From Thiomicrorhabdus sp. ZW0627 (GTDB lineage: Bacteria > Pseudomonadota > Gammaproteobacteria > Thiomicrospirales > Thiomicrospiraceae): a stretch of DNA of 64,000 nt. The notes under the pieces were generated by a model that saw only the letters and a list, made by a program, of their open reading frames with translations, was not told where the DNA came from and did no database searches. Position 1 is the stretch's first letter; each line of letters begins with the position of its first letter. This document shows, piece after piece, positions 9,281-18,280 of the stretch. Where the stretch lies: contig NZ_JARUQR010000004.1 in the NCBI RefSeq assembly GCF_029767005.1, forward strand, positions 124,517 to 188,516, given 5' to 3'. The translations under genes were made by a program, and so were the position numbers.

Positions 9281-9601
9281 ATGAGTACCGAAAAAACTAT
9301 TTTCAGCAAGATCATTGACCGTGAAATTCCTGCAACCGTCGTTTACGAAGACGATAAGTGCATCGTCATTAACGACATCAACCCAAAAGCACGCGTTCAT
9401 TTATTGGTGATACCTAAAAAACCGATCGCAACCTTATTCGACCTAACACCGGAAGATAAAGACTTAATGGGACACATGATGCTCCTTTTGCCTCAACTGG
9501 CTCAAGCACAGAATCTTGACGGCTTCAAAACTCAGATCAACACCGGTGAATCTGGTGGTCAGGAAGTCTTCCATGTTCATATCCACCTTTTGGGCAATTA
9601 A
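9281..9601 (+). CDS. HIT-family nucleotide-binding protein (HinT-like)
   Basis: Histidine-triad hydrolase of the HinT group, which removes AMP from phosphoramidates and acyl-adenylates. The 106-residue protein carries the HVHIH triad near the C-terminus, and FSKIIDREIPATVVYEDD and INPKARVHLLVIPKKPI are the usual HinT blocks. It ends right after HLLGN, slightly shorter than many homologues. It starts 12 bases after hisE and precedes tatABC, a common proteobacterial order. Confidence 0.92.
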   Translation: MSTEKTIFSKIIDREIPATVVYEDDKCIVINDINPKARVHLLVIPKKPIATLFDLTPEDKDLMGHMMLLLPQLAQAQNLDGFKTQINTGESGGQEVFHVHIHLLGN

Positions 9602-9827
9602 GTTCCTTACAGCTTTAAAAACGATAAAAACAGACCGTTTAACAATAACTAAAACCAATGCAGCAAAAGTTTTTTTGTGTAAAGCCATTAAGTTATTTGC
9701 TATTATTAGCGGTCATTAATATTTACCCCGATGATATCCACCTGTAATCCATGATATTTTCTGGGGAAACAACCACGAATTAACCACACGTTTTTAGACA
9801 AAAACGTGATGTAAACGGAGCAAAAAA

Positions 9828-10082
9828 ATGGGCATTAGCATTTGGCAATTACTGATCATCCTAGCAATCGTATTGGTGCTATTCGGTGCAAAACGTTTGA
9901 GAAACGTTGGTACTGACTTGGGTAGCGCAATCAAAGGATTCAAAAGCGCCGTCAAAGAAGAAGAGAAGAAAGACGGTGAGCAAACAGCCGAACAGAAACT
10001 TGAAAAGAAAGAAGGCGAAAACGTTTTTGATGTCGCAGCAGAAGAGAAAAAGCCTGCTGAAGACAAAAAAGATAAAGCTTAA
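9828..10082 (+). CDS. tatA: Sec-independent translocase protein TatA
   Basis: Forms the ring-like pore of the twin-arginine system. The 84-residue protein has the N-terminal helix [18 protein letters not shown] and the amphipathic [21 protein letters not shown] signature, then a Lys/Glu-rich tail. A Shine-Dalgarno-like GGAG lies about 9 bases upstream. It heads tatABC. A likely cargo in this window is SoxC, which has a twin-arginine leader. Confidence 0.95.
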   Translation: MGISIWQLLIILAIVLVLFGAKRLRNVGTDLGSAIKGFKSAVKEEEKKDGEQTAEQKLEKKEGENVFDVAAEEKKPAEDKKDKA

Positions 10083-10123
10083 TCCCCTTTTCATTCAATT
10101 TTCTAAATTAGGTTGTCACTGCG

Positions 10124-10654
10124 ATGTTTGACATCGGTTTTCTCGAAATCCTCGTTGTGCTCGTCATCGCCTTATTGGTGATCGGGCCGGAACGCATGCC
10201 TGAAGTCGCCCGCAAACTGGGTGGCTTCATGGGTAAGACCAAGCGTTTCATCAATTCTGTCAAAGAGGAAGGTCACTGGCAGGAAACCGTTCGTGAACTC
10301 AAGGAAACGATTGATCTTCAGGAAGAAAAGAAGCAGTTGCAGGAAATTGAAAAAGACCTGAACAACAGCTTCGTTCAACCGACAGAAGACATCGATTTGG
10401 AAAATGTGACCCGTCCTACTTTCGGCGGACAGCAGCAGCCACTTGACGCGCCATCGCAAAGTCAATACTCGAAAGCGCCTGCACAACCGACTCTACCGAA
10501 AGAACAGACAACCACCGAACAACCTCAAGAAAGTCCGGCTTCGTCAACGACGGAGAGCGCACCCGCTCCAGAACCAGTTGCTTCGGCTGGTCAGGAGCCT
10601 GCGACTCCGGCCGCTGACACAGCCAACCGCCGCAATACGGAATCAAAAAGTTAA
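10124..10654 (+). CDS. tatB: Sec-independent translocase protein TatB
   Basis: Part of the TatBC receptor for twin-arginine signal peptides. The N-terminus MFDIGFLEILVVLVIALLVIG, then GPERMPEVARKLG, is the TatB signature, including the conserved Glu in the helix. The 176 residues end in a Pro/Thr/Ser/Gln-rich, probably unstructured tail from about residue 100. It starts 41 bases after tatA and ends 3 bases before tatC. Confidence 0.94.
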   Translation: MFDIGFLEILVVLVIALLVIGPERMPEVARKLGGFMGKTKRFINSVKEEGHWQETVRELKETIDLQEEKKQLQEIEKDLNNSFVQPTEDIDLENVTRPTFGGQQQPLDAPSQSQYSKAPAQPTLPKEQTTTEQPQESPASSTTESAPAPEPVASAGQEPATPAADTANRRNTESKS

Positions 10655-10657
10655 GCC

Positions 10658-11746
10658 ATGAGCAATTCTGCGCTTCCTCCACACGACCAGGAAATGACGT
10701 TGGTTCAGCACCTGCTTGATCTTAAAAGCAGTCTGACACGTGGCGTCTTGGCCATCATTGTATTTTTCCTGATCCTGTTTCCGTTTGCCAACGAGATCTA
10801 TACCTATATTTCGGAACCACTTTCAAGGTTCTTGCCGGAAGGTACCAGCATGATCGCAACAGGGGTGGCCTCGCCATTCCTGACCCCGTTCAAATTAAGC
10901 TTGGTATTAGCGATTTACCTTTCGATGCCGGTACTGCTGTACCAGCTATGGCGCTTCATCGCTCCGGCGCTTTATAAGCATGAACGTCAGTTGATCGCAC
11001 CGATTCTGTTTTTCAGCTCTTTCCTGTTCTACGCAGGTGGTGCCTTCGCCTATTATGTGGTTTTCCCGCTGGTATTCGGATTCTTGTCCACCACCGCCCC
11101 CGAAGGCGTGACCATTGCGACCGACATCTCTTTGTACCTGGATTTCGTCATCAAGATGTTCTTCGCATTCGGTATGGCCTTTGAGGTACCGATCGTCACC
11201 GTTCTTTTGATACTGACCGGTATGGCTTCGCCTCAAAAAATGGCACATGCACGCCCTTATATCGTTGTTGGTGCGTTTGTCATCGGCATGTTGCTGACGC
11301 CTCCGGATATCGTCTCACAGACCCTACTGGCGATTCCAATGTGGTTGCTTTACGAATTAGGTGTACTGGTCGGTGCAACGGTATTGAAGCGTAAAGGCAT
11401 TAAATCCAATGAGGAATCGGATGAGAATGAGGCAGCAGCTGAAAGTGGTAAGACCTCAGCGACCAAGACAACCGCTCAAACCGAACCGGAATACGAATTC
11501 GACAACCGCTATGCGGATCAAGTAGAAGACGATTTTGACTGGGATGATGAATTCGATAAAATCGATTCGGAAATGAACATTCTGGAAGAAGAATATAAAA
11601 AGCGTAAAGAAGCGGAGAAGCAAGCAAATGAAAAACCTGCTGACAGCCAATCCTCTTCCGACAAAGAAGACTCGGGCAAATCCGAAGAGAAGTCCGACAA
11701 AGCGTCTGATTCAGAAACGCAACCGGACGAGAACGCGAAAAAATAA
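10658..11746 (+). CDS. tatC: Sec-independent translocase protein TatC with long charged C-terminal tail
   Basis: Six-helix core receptor of the Tat system. Residues 1 to about 245 follow normal TatC, with the N-terminal hydrophilic HLLDLKSSLTRG, SEPLSRFLP, and FGMAFEVPIVTVLL segments. About 115 further residues follow, very rich in Glu, Asp, Lys and Ser. Usual TatC is about 250 residues, so this tail is unusual. The end overlaps the start region of the DUF255 frame. Confidence 0.95.
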   Translation: MSNSALPPHDQEMTLVQHLLDLKSSLTRGVLAIIVFFLILFPFANEIYTYISEPLSRFLPEGTSMIATGVASPFLTPFKLSLVLAIYLSMPVLLYQLWRFIAPALYKHERQLIAPILFFSSFLFYAGGAFAYYVVFPLVFGFLSTTAPEGVTIATDISLYLDFVIKMFFAFGMAFEVPIVTVLLILTGMASPQKMAHARPYIVVGAFVIGMLLTPPDIVSQTLLAIPMWLLYELGVLVGATVLKRKGIKSNEESDENEAAAESGKTSATKTTAQTEPEYEFDNRYADQVEDDFDWDDEFDKIDSEMNILEEEYKKRKEAEKQANEKPADSQSSSDKEDSGKSEEKSDKASDSETQPDENAKK

Positions 11747-11766
11747 TTCGCAACTCCTTATATTTG

Positions 11767-11792
11767 CAAACCGGACAGGCCTGTCCGGTTTG
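11767..11792. terminator. Perfect 26-base palindrome centred on CAGGCCTG, probable terminator
   Basis: The stretch is a perfect palindrome with core CCGGACAGGCCTGTCCGG and flanks CAAA/TTTG. It is 20 bases past the tatC stop. A stem with no natural loop would fold with the central bases unpaired. It probably terminates tatABC and is one of the CAGGCCTG family. Confidence 0.55.
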
Positions 11793-13538
11793 TTGATTCG
11801 ACATTTAAGCGCGTTTCTATTGTTATGCGCGCTGCAAGTGCCAGTTCTGGCATCTCAAACATCCGACACATCCAACCTGTCATCCAATCTTTTGCTGAAA
11901 CATCCAAGTCCTTATCTGGCAATGCACGCAAAAGACCCGGTACATTGGCAAGTTTGGCGTTCCGAAACCTTAAAACAGGCTCAGCGTCTTAACCGACCTA
12001 TTCTGATTTCCAGCGGCTACTTTGCTTGTCACTGGTGTCATGTGATGCAAAAGGAAAACTATCAAGAGCTGCAAGCCGCAGAACTCATGAACCGACTTGT
12101 GATTCCGGTCAAAATTGACCGCGAACTAACTCCTGATCTGGACGACTATCTGATTGATTTTTCACGCCGTGTGACCGGCAAAGCCGGATGGCCGCTCCAC
12201 GTCGTGCTGACTCCTGAAGGTTATCCGTTCGCGGCATTCGGGTATCTGCCGAATAAAGAATTCAAAAACACCCTTATCCAAATCGACCGCTTATGGAACA
12301 GTCAACAAACCAAGATCCGTTCTTTGGCAAAACAATCCATGCCTGGGCATACCGGGAAAGCAACCAAAGCTATTTCTCTGAACGAATTTCAGCTGCACTT
12401 CAATCATCATCTTGAACAATCCATGGATGATCTAAGCGGCGGTTTGAAGGGCAGCCATAAATTTCCTCAAGCCCCCCTGTTGCTCGCATTACTGCATCAA
12501 AAGACGATCACGGAAACCCAACAGGCCTGGTTGGAGCTGACACTTAACCAAATGCAGTCTCAGCATCTCATCGACCATATCAACGGCGGCTTTTACCGCT
12601 ATACCGTCGACCCGGAATGGCAGACACCTCACTTTGAAAAGATGGGTTATGACAATGCACTGCTGGCAAATGTCTATTTCGAGGCCGGTCGGCAATTCCA
12701 AAACCTGAACTATCTGCAAACGGGCGAAGCCACCTTGAACTATATGGAAAGACACCTTTATACACCCGATACAGGCCTGTTCAAAAGCAGTCAATCCGCA
12801 TTGGACAAGCAAGGACGGGAAGGTGGTGACTACCTTTTCAGCAAACAACAGCTTCAGCAAAGACTTCCCAAAGCCGCTTTTATGGAAGTGGAAAAGGAAT
12901 GGGGACTAGATCACCCCGCCCCCTATGAACTTGGATGGCATCCGATTCCGACCCAAAAGTACTGGCCAGAGATTCAACCCGCTTTGAAGCCCCCCGTTCA
13001 ATCGATACCCAGTGACGACAAACACATCCTCAGTTGGAATGGCTTAGCTTTATCCGCCTATGCCAGCGCTTACCACGCTACGCAAAAGAAAACCTATCTG
13101 AACAAAGGAAAACAACTGGCGGAACGTTTGACAGCATTACTGATTCAACCCGATCCCCCGCGAGCCATAACAACACAATCTCAGCCTGTTGGACTGGCCA
13201 AGCTGGAAGACTATGCCTATATTATCGAAGGGCTACGAAACCTGAACCAGTTCATGCAAGATCCTAAACTCAGACAAACCATTCTCGACTTAACCGAGAA
13301 AACATCGAAACGTTTCCTGAATGCCGACGGCTGGCAGACCAATAGCGATTTGACCCTGCCGGGCCAAAAACGTATCGCCGCCCTGAAAGATACAGCGACT
13401 CCCAGCCCAACAGGCCTGCTGGAATGTTTGACCGGCAGTCGTGGCCGAAATCGCAATCCACTATTCGCAGAACAACTACGGCAGAACCCGCTGGATTTCG
13501 CCACTTATCTGAAAGTTCTGGAATGCCAAAGCGAATGA
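11793..13538 (+). CDS. DUF255 thioredoxin-like protein with six-hairpin glycosidase-like fold
   Basis: Belongs to the YyaL/SPATA20-like family: an N-terminal thioredoxin-like domain (DUF255) joined to an alpha/alpha-barrel. Function is not established. The DUF255 signature is clear: LLKHPSPYLAMHAKDPVHW, then SGYFACHWCHVM with two Cys, then VKIDRELTPDLDDY. The frame is open from 11628 inside tatC. The start at TTG 11793 is chosen because it gives MIRHLSAFLLLCALQVPVLA, a plausible signal peptide with cleavage before SQTSD; a different start is possible. Three CAGGCCTG copies lie inside this gene. Confidence 0.8.
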   Translation: MIRHLSAFLLLCALQVPVLASQTSDTSNLSSNLLLKHPSPYLAMHAKDPVHWQVWRSETLKQAQRLNRPILISSGYFACHWCHVMQKENYQELQAAELMNRLVIPVKIDRELTPDLDDYLIDFSRRVTGKAGWPLHVVLTPEGYPFAAFGYLPNKEFKNTLIQIDRLWNSQQTKIRSLAKQSMPGHTGKATKAISLNEFQLHFNHHLEQSMDDLSGGLKGSHKFPQAPLLLALLHQKTITETQQAWLELTLNQMQSQHLIDHINGGFYRYTVDPEWQTPHFEKMGYDNALLANVYFEAGRQFQNLNYLQTGEATLNYMERHLYTPDTGLFKSSQSALDKQGREGGDYLFSKQQLQQRLPKAAFMEVEKEWGLDHPAPYELGWHPIPTQKYWPEIQPALKPPVQSIPSDDKHILSWNGLALSAYASAYHATQKKTYLNKGKQLAERLTALLIQPDPPRAITTQSQPVGLAKLEDYAYIIEGLRNLNQFMQDPKLRQTILDLTEKTSKRFLNADGWQTNSDLTLPGQKRIAALKDTATPSPTGLLECLTGSRGRNRNPLFAEQLRQNPLDFATYLKVLECQSE

Positions 13539-13617
13539 CGACACTTCTCCGTGAATCCGTTAGAATAATTCACCAAACTTCGTAAATTCGCCAAACCATT
13601 GTTCAAAAGGATTTTCC

Positions 13618-14304
13618 ATGGGGCTGTTAGTTGTCGGCTTTGTCATTCTATTCATTCTGACCACCTTGCCGAGCCTGTGGACCAAGTATATTCTGAACAA
13701 ACACCGCGTCCCCCATCCTGACATCCCAGGTAGCGGTTTACAGTTTGCAGAGCACCTCATCAAAAAATACGGATTAGACGGCGTGCGTGTGGAAGAGACT
13801 ACGGAAGGCGATCACTACGATCCGGTTGACAAGGTCGTGCGCATCTCCGGCGAGAATGCACACTCTAACAGTTTGACGGCCATCACCACTGTCGCCCATG
13901 AAATCGGCCACGCTTTGCAGGACAAAACCGGGTACCCTCAGCTTAAACAACGTACTGTCCTGATAGAACGCGCCTCCGTCATGCAGAAATTTGCCGGTAT
14001 CGCTCTGATGGCTACCCCGATTCTGATCCCGCTAAGCCACACCCCAATCGTTGGATTGATGACGTTCGGTGCCGGATTCATCGCCATGGGTGTTCCGGTC
14101 ATCATCCACCTGAGTACTCTGCCGGTGGAATTCGACGCCAGTTTTAACCGTGCCTTGCCGCTACTACAGGAAGGCGGTTACCTGAACAAGAAAGACCATA
14201 AACAGGCAAAAACCATTCTCTTCGCCTGCGCCATGACCTATGTGGCCGCGTCACTCTCCAGCCTGTTCAACTTATGGAAATGGCTAAAAGCCCTGAAGCG
14301 TTGA
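13618..14304 (+). CDS. YugP-like neutral zinc metallopeptidase, membrane-bound
   Basis: A 228-residue integral membrane protein with a zinc-peptidase motif HEIGH in TVAHEIGHALQDKTGY (about residue 97). The pattern fits the Zn_peptidase_2/YugP family. The N-terminal helix (residues 2-20) and two central helices (about 125-165) anchor it. EFDASFNRALPLL near residue 180 is a further conserved block with a likely metal-ligating acidic residue. Substrates are unknown. Convergent with the CDF transporter gene downstream. Confidence 0.88.
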   Translation: MGLLVVGFVILFILTTLPSLWTKYILNKHRVPHPDIPGSGLQFAEHLIKKYGLDGVRVEETTEGDHYDPVDKVVRISGENAHSNSLTAITTVAHEIGHALQDKTGYPQLKQRTVLIERASVMQKFAGIALMATPILIPLSHTPIVGLMTFGAGFIAMGVPVIIHLSTLPVEFDASFNRALPLLQEGGYLNKKDHKQAKTILFACAMTYVAASLSSLFNLWKWLKALKR

Positions 14305-14310
14305 CCGCGT

Positions 14311-15216
14311 TTACCCCTTAACCTCTGTCCAGTCGCTTTCCAGCTGCAAGGTCACATGATGCACCTTGTGTTCATCAAGCAGATACTGTTTGATTTCGGA
14401 CAGTGTGGCATCGTTAATGTGTTCCAAATCGGTCTTGGCATGCAGCGTCATCATCACCTGGTCATCACTGATCGCCCATAAGTGAATGTGATGTACAGCG
14501 GTCAAATATTCGAAACGGCATTCAAGATCTGAGGCAATGTCTTTGATCTCGTAACCGGCCGGAACCCCTTCTAGCAGCACATGCGTCGCCTCGCGGGTCA
14601 AACGATAAGCCCCGATTCCAATGATCACCGCAATCAGCAACGAAAGAATCGGATCAATCGGTGTCCAATCCGTGAAATAGATCAGAATTGCTCCTGCAAT
14701 TACGGCCACAGAACCGAGTGTATCTCCAAGGAAGTGCAGCGTTGCGCCACGCATATTCATATTATGCTGGTCACCGGAATGCAGAATCCAGAACACCACC
14801 AAATTGTTCAACAAACCGATCAACGCCAATAGAAACATCTCCTTACCGAGAATTTCCTGAGGCTCAAAGAATCTCTGAACCGCCATGACGACAATGCCGC
14901 CGACAATCAGTAAAAGAGTGAAACCATTGATGAACGCAGTCAGAACCTGAACCCTCTGGTAACCAAACGTCATGCGTTCGTTAGCTGGCTTCTTGCTCAT
15001 ATGGAAGCCCCACCAAGCAATCGCCAACGCCACGGCATCCATCAACATGTGAACCCCGTCTGCAACCAAAGCAATCGAATTTACCCAAAGTCCACCAATA
15101 ATCTCCACCAGCATATAACTGCCGGTAATGATTGCGGCAATCAGCACCTTGCGTTGATTATGTTCGTTCGCCTCGGCGATATGGTTATGGTGATGGGAAA
15201 CCGGTTGTACGTCCAT
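14311..15216 (-). CDS. Cation diffusion facilitator family metal exporter
   Basis: Proton-coupled efflux of Zn2+, Co2+ or related ions. The 301-residue protein has six helices with the metal-site motifs ADGVHMLMD (helix II, HxxxD) and HFLGDTLGS (helix V, HxxxD). This HD-HD arrangement is common in Zn-type CDFs. A His-rich N-terminus (HHHNH, residues 8-12) and a C-terminal cytoplasmic domain (from about residue 210) are visible. It resembles DmeF/CzcD; the exact metal cannot be told. Confidence 0.9.
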   Translation of the reverse strand: MDVQPVSHHHNHIAEANEHNQRKVLIAAIITGSYMLVEIIGGLWVNSIALVADGVHMLMDAVALAIAWWGFHMSKKPANERMTFGYQRVQVLTAFINGFTLLLIVGGIVVMAVQRFFEPQEILGKEMFLLALIGLLNNLVVFWILHSGDQHNMNMRGATLHFLGDTLGSVAVIAGAILIYFTDWTPIDPILSLLIAVIIGIGAYRLTREATHVLLEGVPAGYEIKDIASDLECRFEYLTAVHHIHLWAISDDQVMMTLHAKTDLEHINDATLSEIKQYLLDEHKVHHVTLQLESDWTEVKG

Positions 15217-15259
15217 TGACTTTCCTCTCGTTACGGTTCGTTGATTGGTTTCGATTGTA

Positions 15260-15946
15260 TCACTTTGTTTTAGCGACCGCCCAAGCCTCTATCCATTCGA
15301 TATCCGTCCTCGATTTGATCTCCGAGGCCAACTGCTGCATGGTCGCTCCGGTAGTAATGACGTCATCCACCAAGGCAATACGATTCACCGCCGAAAACGC
15401 TTCCGGAACCACCTTAAACGCCCCCTTCAAATTTCGACGGCGCTCATCTGCATCCAGATGAGTCTGGGATGGCGTATCCACCACACGTTCGATACCGTCC
15501 CGAATTAAAGGAATCTGCAAAATCCTCGCCATTTCCTGCGCGATCAGTTCCGCCTGATTATAACCTCGGCTGCGGCGGCGATTTAGGTGCAAAGGAACGG
15601 CTACGACCGCATCAACCGCTTCAGCATCCACACTTTTTACCAACAGTTCGGCTAAAATCCGGCTATACGCCAGACGGTTCTGATATTTCAGTCCATGAAC
15701 CAGGCCGGCCAACTCTTCCTCGAAATAAAAACCGACTTGAGTACGATCGAAAGACGGCGTTTGCGTCAAGCAGGCTCCACAGACCTGTGAAGAAGGACTG
15801 GGTTCACAACACTGAGGACAAACCTCTTCCGGTTTGGACCAGGTATCGACCAAATATTCCGAGATATCGAGCAAACCACTGCCCTCGCCAGTCAACACGC
15901 ATTTTGAAGGCAATAACCATCTTTCCAACCAATGCAATCGCCACAC
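15260..15946 (-). CDS. comF: ComF family phosphoribosyltransferase-like protein
   Basis: ComF proteins are required for natural transformation in several bacteria (DNA uptake or processing); the biochemical role is unclear. The 228-residue protein has a Cys-rich zinc-ribbon-like N-terminal part (CPQCCEP..CGAC, about residues 43-59) and a PRTase domain with PRPP-binding loop [12 protein letters not shown] (about residue 190). [20 protein letters not shown] is the ComF signature. Divergent from bioB, as in many gammaproteobacteria. Confidence 0.9.
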   Translation of the reverse strand: MWRLHWLERWLLPSKCVLTGEGSGLLDISEYLVDTWSKPEEVCPQCCEPSPSSQVCGACLTQTPSFDRTQVGFYFEEELAGLVHGLKYQNRLAYSRILAELLVKSVDAEAVDAVVAVPLHLNRRRSRGYNQAELIAQEMARILQIPLIRDGIERVVDTPSQTHLDADERRRNLKGAFKVVPEAFSAVNRIALVDDVITTGATMQQLASEIKSRTDIEWIEAWAVAKTK

Positions 15947-16044
15947 TCCTTTACCGCTCTGTCAAGGTTATAAGTTATAATATCTCATTAAAAGCAACTT
16001 TTAGAGACGTCTTACGCGTAAATACTAAAGACTGGAATAGAGCT

Positions 16045-17070
16045 ATGAACACGGAAAAACTAGGGCAAATTCGACACGACTGGACGGTGGAGGAAATCCG
16101 CGAGATTATGGATCAGCCTTTCAACGACCTGATCTTCCAGGCTCAGACTGTCCATCGTCAATACTTTGATCCGAACGAAGTTCAAACCAGTACACTGGTG
16201 AACATCAAATCCGGTGGATGCGCGGAAGATTGCGCTTATTGTTCCCAAAGTGCACGTAACCAGACGGATATCGAAAAAGAACAGATGATGGAAGTTCAGG
16301 AAGTCATCGAACAGGCTCTGGTTGCCAAAGAACGCGGTGCGACCCGCCTATGCATGGGCGCGGCATGGCGAAACCCAACCAAGAAGGATTTCCCACGTGT
16401 TCTTGAAATGGTTCGTGTCGTTAAAGACCTTGGATTGGAGACATGCCTGACGCTGGGGATGTTGAATGACGATCAGGTTGCACAGTTAAAAGAAGCCGGG
16501 TTGGACTACTACAACCACAACCTGGACACCTCGGAAGCGTTCTATCCGAAAATCATCACCACCCGTAATTATCAGGATCGTCTGGATACCATCGACAAGG
16601 TTCAACAAGCGGGTATCAATGTCTGTTCGGGCGGAATCATCGGTATGGGCGAACAGCACAAAGACCGTGCCGAGTTGTTGCGCACCTTCTCGACCATGCG
16701 TGTCCATCCGAACTCGGTGCCGATCAACTTGTTGGTGGCTGTCGAAGGTACGCCCTTGGCGCACATGAAAGACAAAACCGATTCGTTTGAATTCATCCGT
16801 GTGATCGCAACGGCTCGTATTCTGATGCCTCAGACCTATGTACGTCTGTCGGCGGGGCGCATGAGTCTGACCGACGAAGCTCAGGCGCTTTGCTTCTTTG
16901 CCGGTGCCAACTCGATCTTCTACGGCGACAAGCTTTTGACCACCGACAACCCGGAATCGGATCATGACATGCAACTGTTTGCCAAACTTGGCATCCGCAT
17001 GCAGCAAAACGTCAAAGCCGAAATGGCCGCCAAAAAACTTTCGGAACAAGTCACCGAATTAACAGGCTAA
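16045..17070 (+). CDS. bioB: Biotin synthase
   Basis: A radical-SAM enzyme that inserts sulfur into dethiobiotin. The start at ATG 16045 gives 341 residues beginning [18 protein letters not shown]; the open frame further upstream, over comF, has no BioB character. The CxxxCxxC cluster motif CAEDCAYC lies at about residue 58, and [25 protein letters not shown] and RLSAGR are conserved blocks, the last with the Arg ligand of the auxiliary cluster. It is followed 13 bases later by bioF. Confidence 0.97.
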   Translation: MNTEKLGQIRHDWTVEEIREIMDQPFNDLIFQAQTVHRQYFDPNEVQTSTLVNIKSGGCAEDCAYCSQSARNQTDIEKEQMMEVQEVIEQALVAKERGATRLCMGAAWRNPTKKDFPRVLEMVRVVKDLGLETCLTLGMLNDDQVAQLKEAGLDYYNHNLDTSEAFYPKIITTRNYQDRLDTIDKVQQAGINVCSGGIIGMGEQHKDRAELLRTFSTMRVHPNSVPINLLVAVEGTPLAHMKDKTDSFEFIRVIATARILMPQTYVRLSAGRMSLTDEAQALCFFAGANSIFYGDKLLTTDNPESDHDMQLFAKLGIRMQQNVKAEMAAKKLSEQVTELTG

Positions 17071-17083
17071 GGCTTAAACAGCC

Positions 17084-18256
17084 ATGTCGATTGAAGCGCG
17101 TTTTAAGCCGCTATTGGAACAAAGGCGTGAAGAGCACCTGTACCGTCAGCGGCCTTTAAGTTTCAGTGCCCAACAGGCACAAATGCAGATCAACGGCATT
17201 CAAGTCGTCAACTTCAGTTCCAACGACTATCTTGGACTGGCCAACCATCCGGACATCAAACAAGCCGTTCTAGACGGCCTGGCCAACCAGGACATCAGTT
17301 ACGGTTCCGGAGCCGCGCACCTGGTCACCGGACACTCCTTGCAACATCATCTTCTTGAAGACGAACTGGCCGACTGGCTCGGTGTCGAACGCGCCTTGTT
17401 GTTCTCGACCGGTTATATGGCGAACTTGGCCGTGCAACAAGCCCTTATGCAGCCCGGAGACACCATTCTTGCCGACAAACTCAATCACGCTTCTCTGATT
17501 GACGGAGCCCTGCACAGCGAAGCCACCCTGAAACGATACCCTCATCTGGACATGAAATCATTGGAACGCCGCTTGCAAGCCATCAAAGAAGGTCAGGTTC
17601 TGATCGTCACCGACGGCGTATTCAGCATGGACGGAGACATGGCGCCGCTTAAGGAAATCCAACAGCTGGCGGATTCCCACCAGGCCTGGCTGATGGTGGA
17701 CGACGCCCACGGTTTCGGCATGCTGGGAAATCAGGGACGTGGCAGCTTCGACTATCTCGGCGTTCAACCGAACCAAGACACCGTTCTGGTCGGCACACTA
17801 GGCAAAGCTTTCGGCACTTCCGGAGCGTTTGTAGCCGGTAGCCAAACCCTGATCGAAAGCCTGATCCAGTTTGCCCGCCCCTACATCTACACCACCGCCA
17901 TGTCGCCTCTCAATGCCCTCGCCACCCGAGCCGCCTTGAAGCTGGTTCAGTCGGCCGATTCGGAACGCTTCAGGCTACAACAACATATCAAGCAATTCCG
18001 GGACGGTGCACTTAAACTCGGCTTGGAATTATGGGAATCGCATACCGCCATTCAACCGATTGTATTGGGTGACAGCGAAACTGCGTTACAATGGAGCGAA
18101 GCACTAAAACAAAAAGGGTTCTGGGTGACGGCGATTCGTCCTCCAACCGTCCCCAAAGGCCAAGCCAGATTGAGAGTCACCTTGTCTGCCGGACACACTT
18201 CCGAGCAGATCGAGGCTTTACTCAGTGCTTTGAAAGAGATAAAAAGTCGACCGTAA
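17084..18256 (+). CDS. bioF: 8-amino-7-oxononanoate synthase
   Basis: A PLP enzyme condensing pimeloyl-ACP with alanine, the first ring-forming step of biotin synthesis. The PLP lysine is in GTLGKAFGTSG (about residue 242), with DDAHGFGMLG and SNDYLGLANHP as family blocks. It has 390 residues, a normal length. It is in an operon with bioB. One CAGGCCTG copy occurs in the gene. Confidence 0.96.
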   Translation: MSIEARFKPLLEQRREEHLYRQRPLSFSAQQAQMQINGIQVVNFSSNDYLGLANHPDIKQAVLDGLANQDISYGSGAAHLVTGHSLQHHLLEDELADWLGVERALLFSTGYMANLAVQQALMQPGDTILADKLNHASLIDGALHSEATLKRYPHLDMKSLERRLQAIKEGQVLIVTDGVFSMDGDMAPLKEIQQLADSHQAWLMVDDAHGFGMLGNQGRGSFDYLGVQPNQDTVLVGTLGKAFGTSGAFVAGSQTLIESLIQFARPYIYTTAMSPLNALATRAALKLVQSADSERFRLQQHIKQFRDGALKLGLELWESHTAIQPIVLGDSETALQWSEALKQKGFWVTAIRPPTVPKGQARLRVTLSAGHTSEQIEALLSALKEIKSRP

Positions 18257-18280
18257 ATAAATTTGTACAGGGATGTCGCC

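Noticed and set aside
11628-11792. DUF255 protein starting inside tatC
   Set aside because: The extension is a basic low-complexity shadow of the tatC tail; a later start gives a signal peptide.
15469-16044. Long N-terminal extension of BioB over comF
   Set aside because: The frame is antisense to comF, has no BioB-like sequence, and ATG 16045 gives the normal protein.
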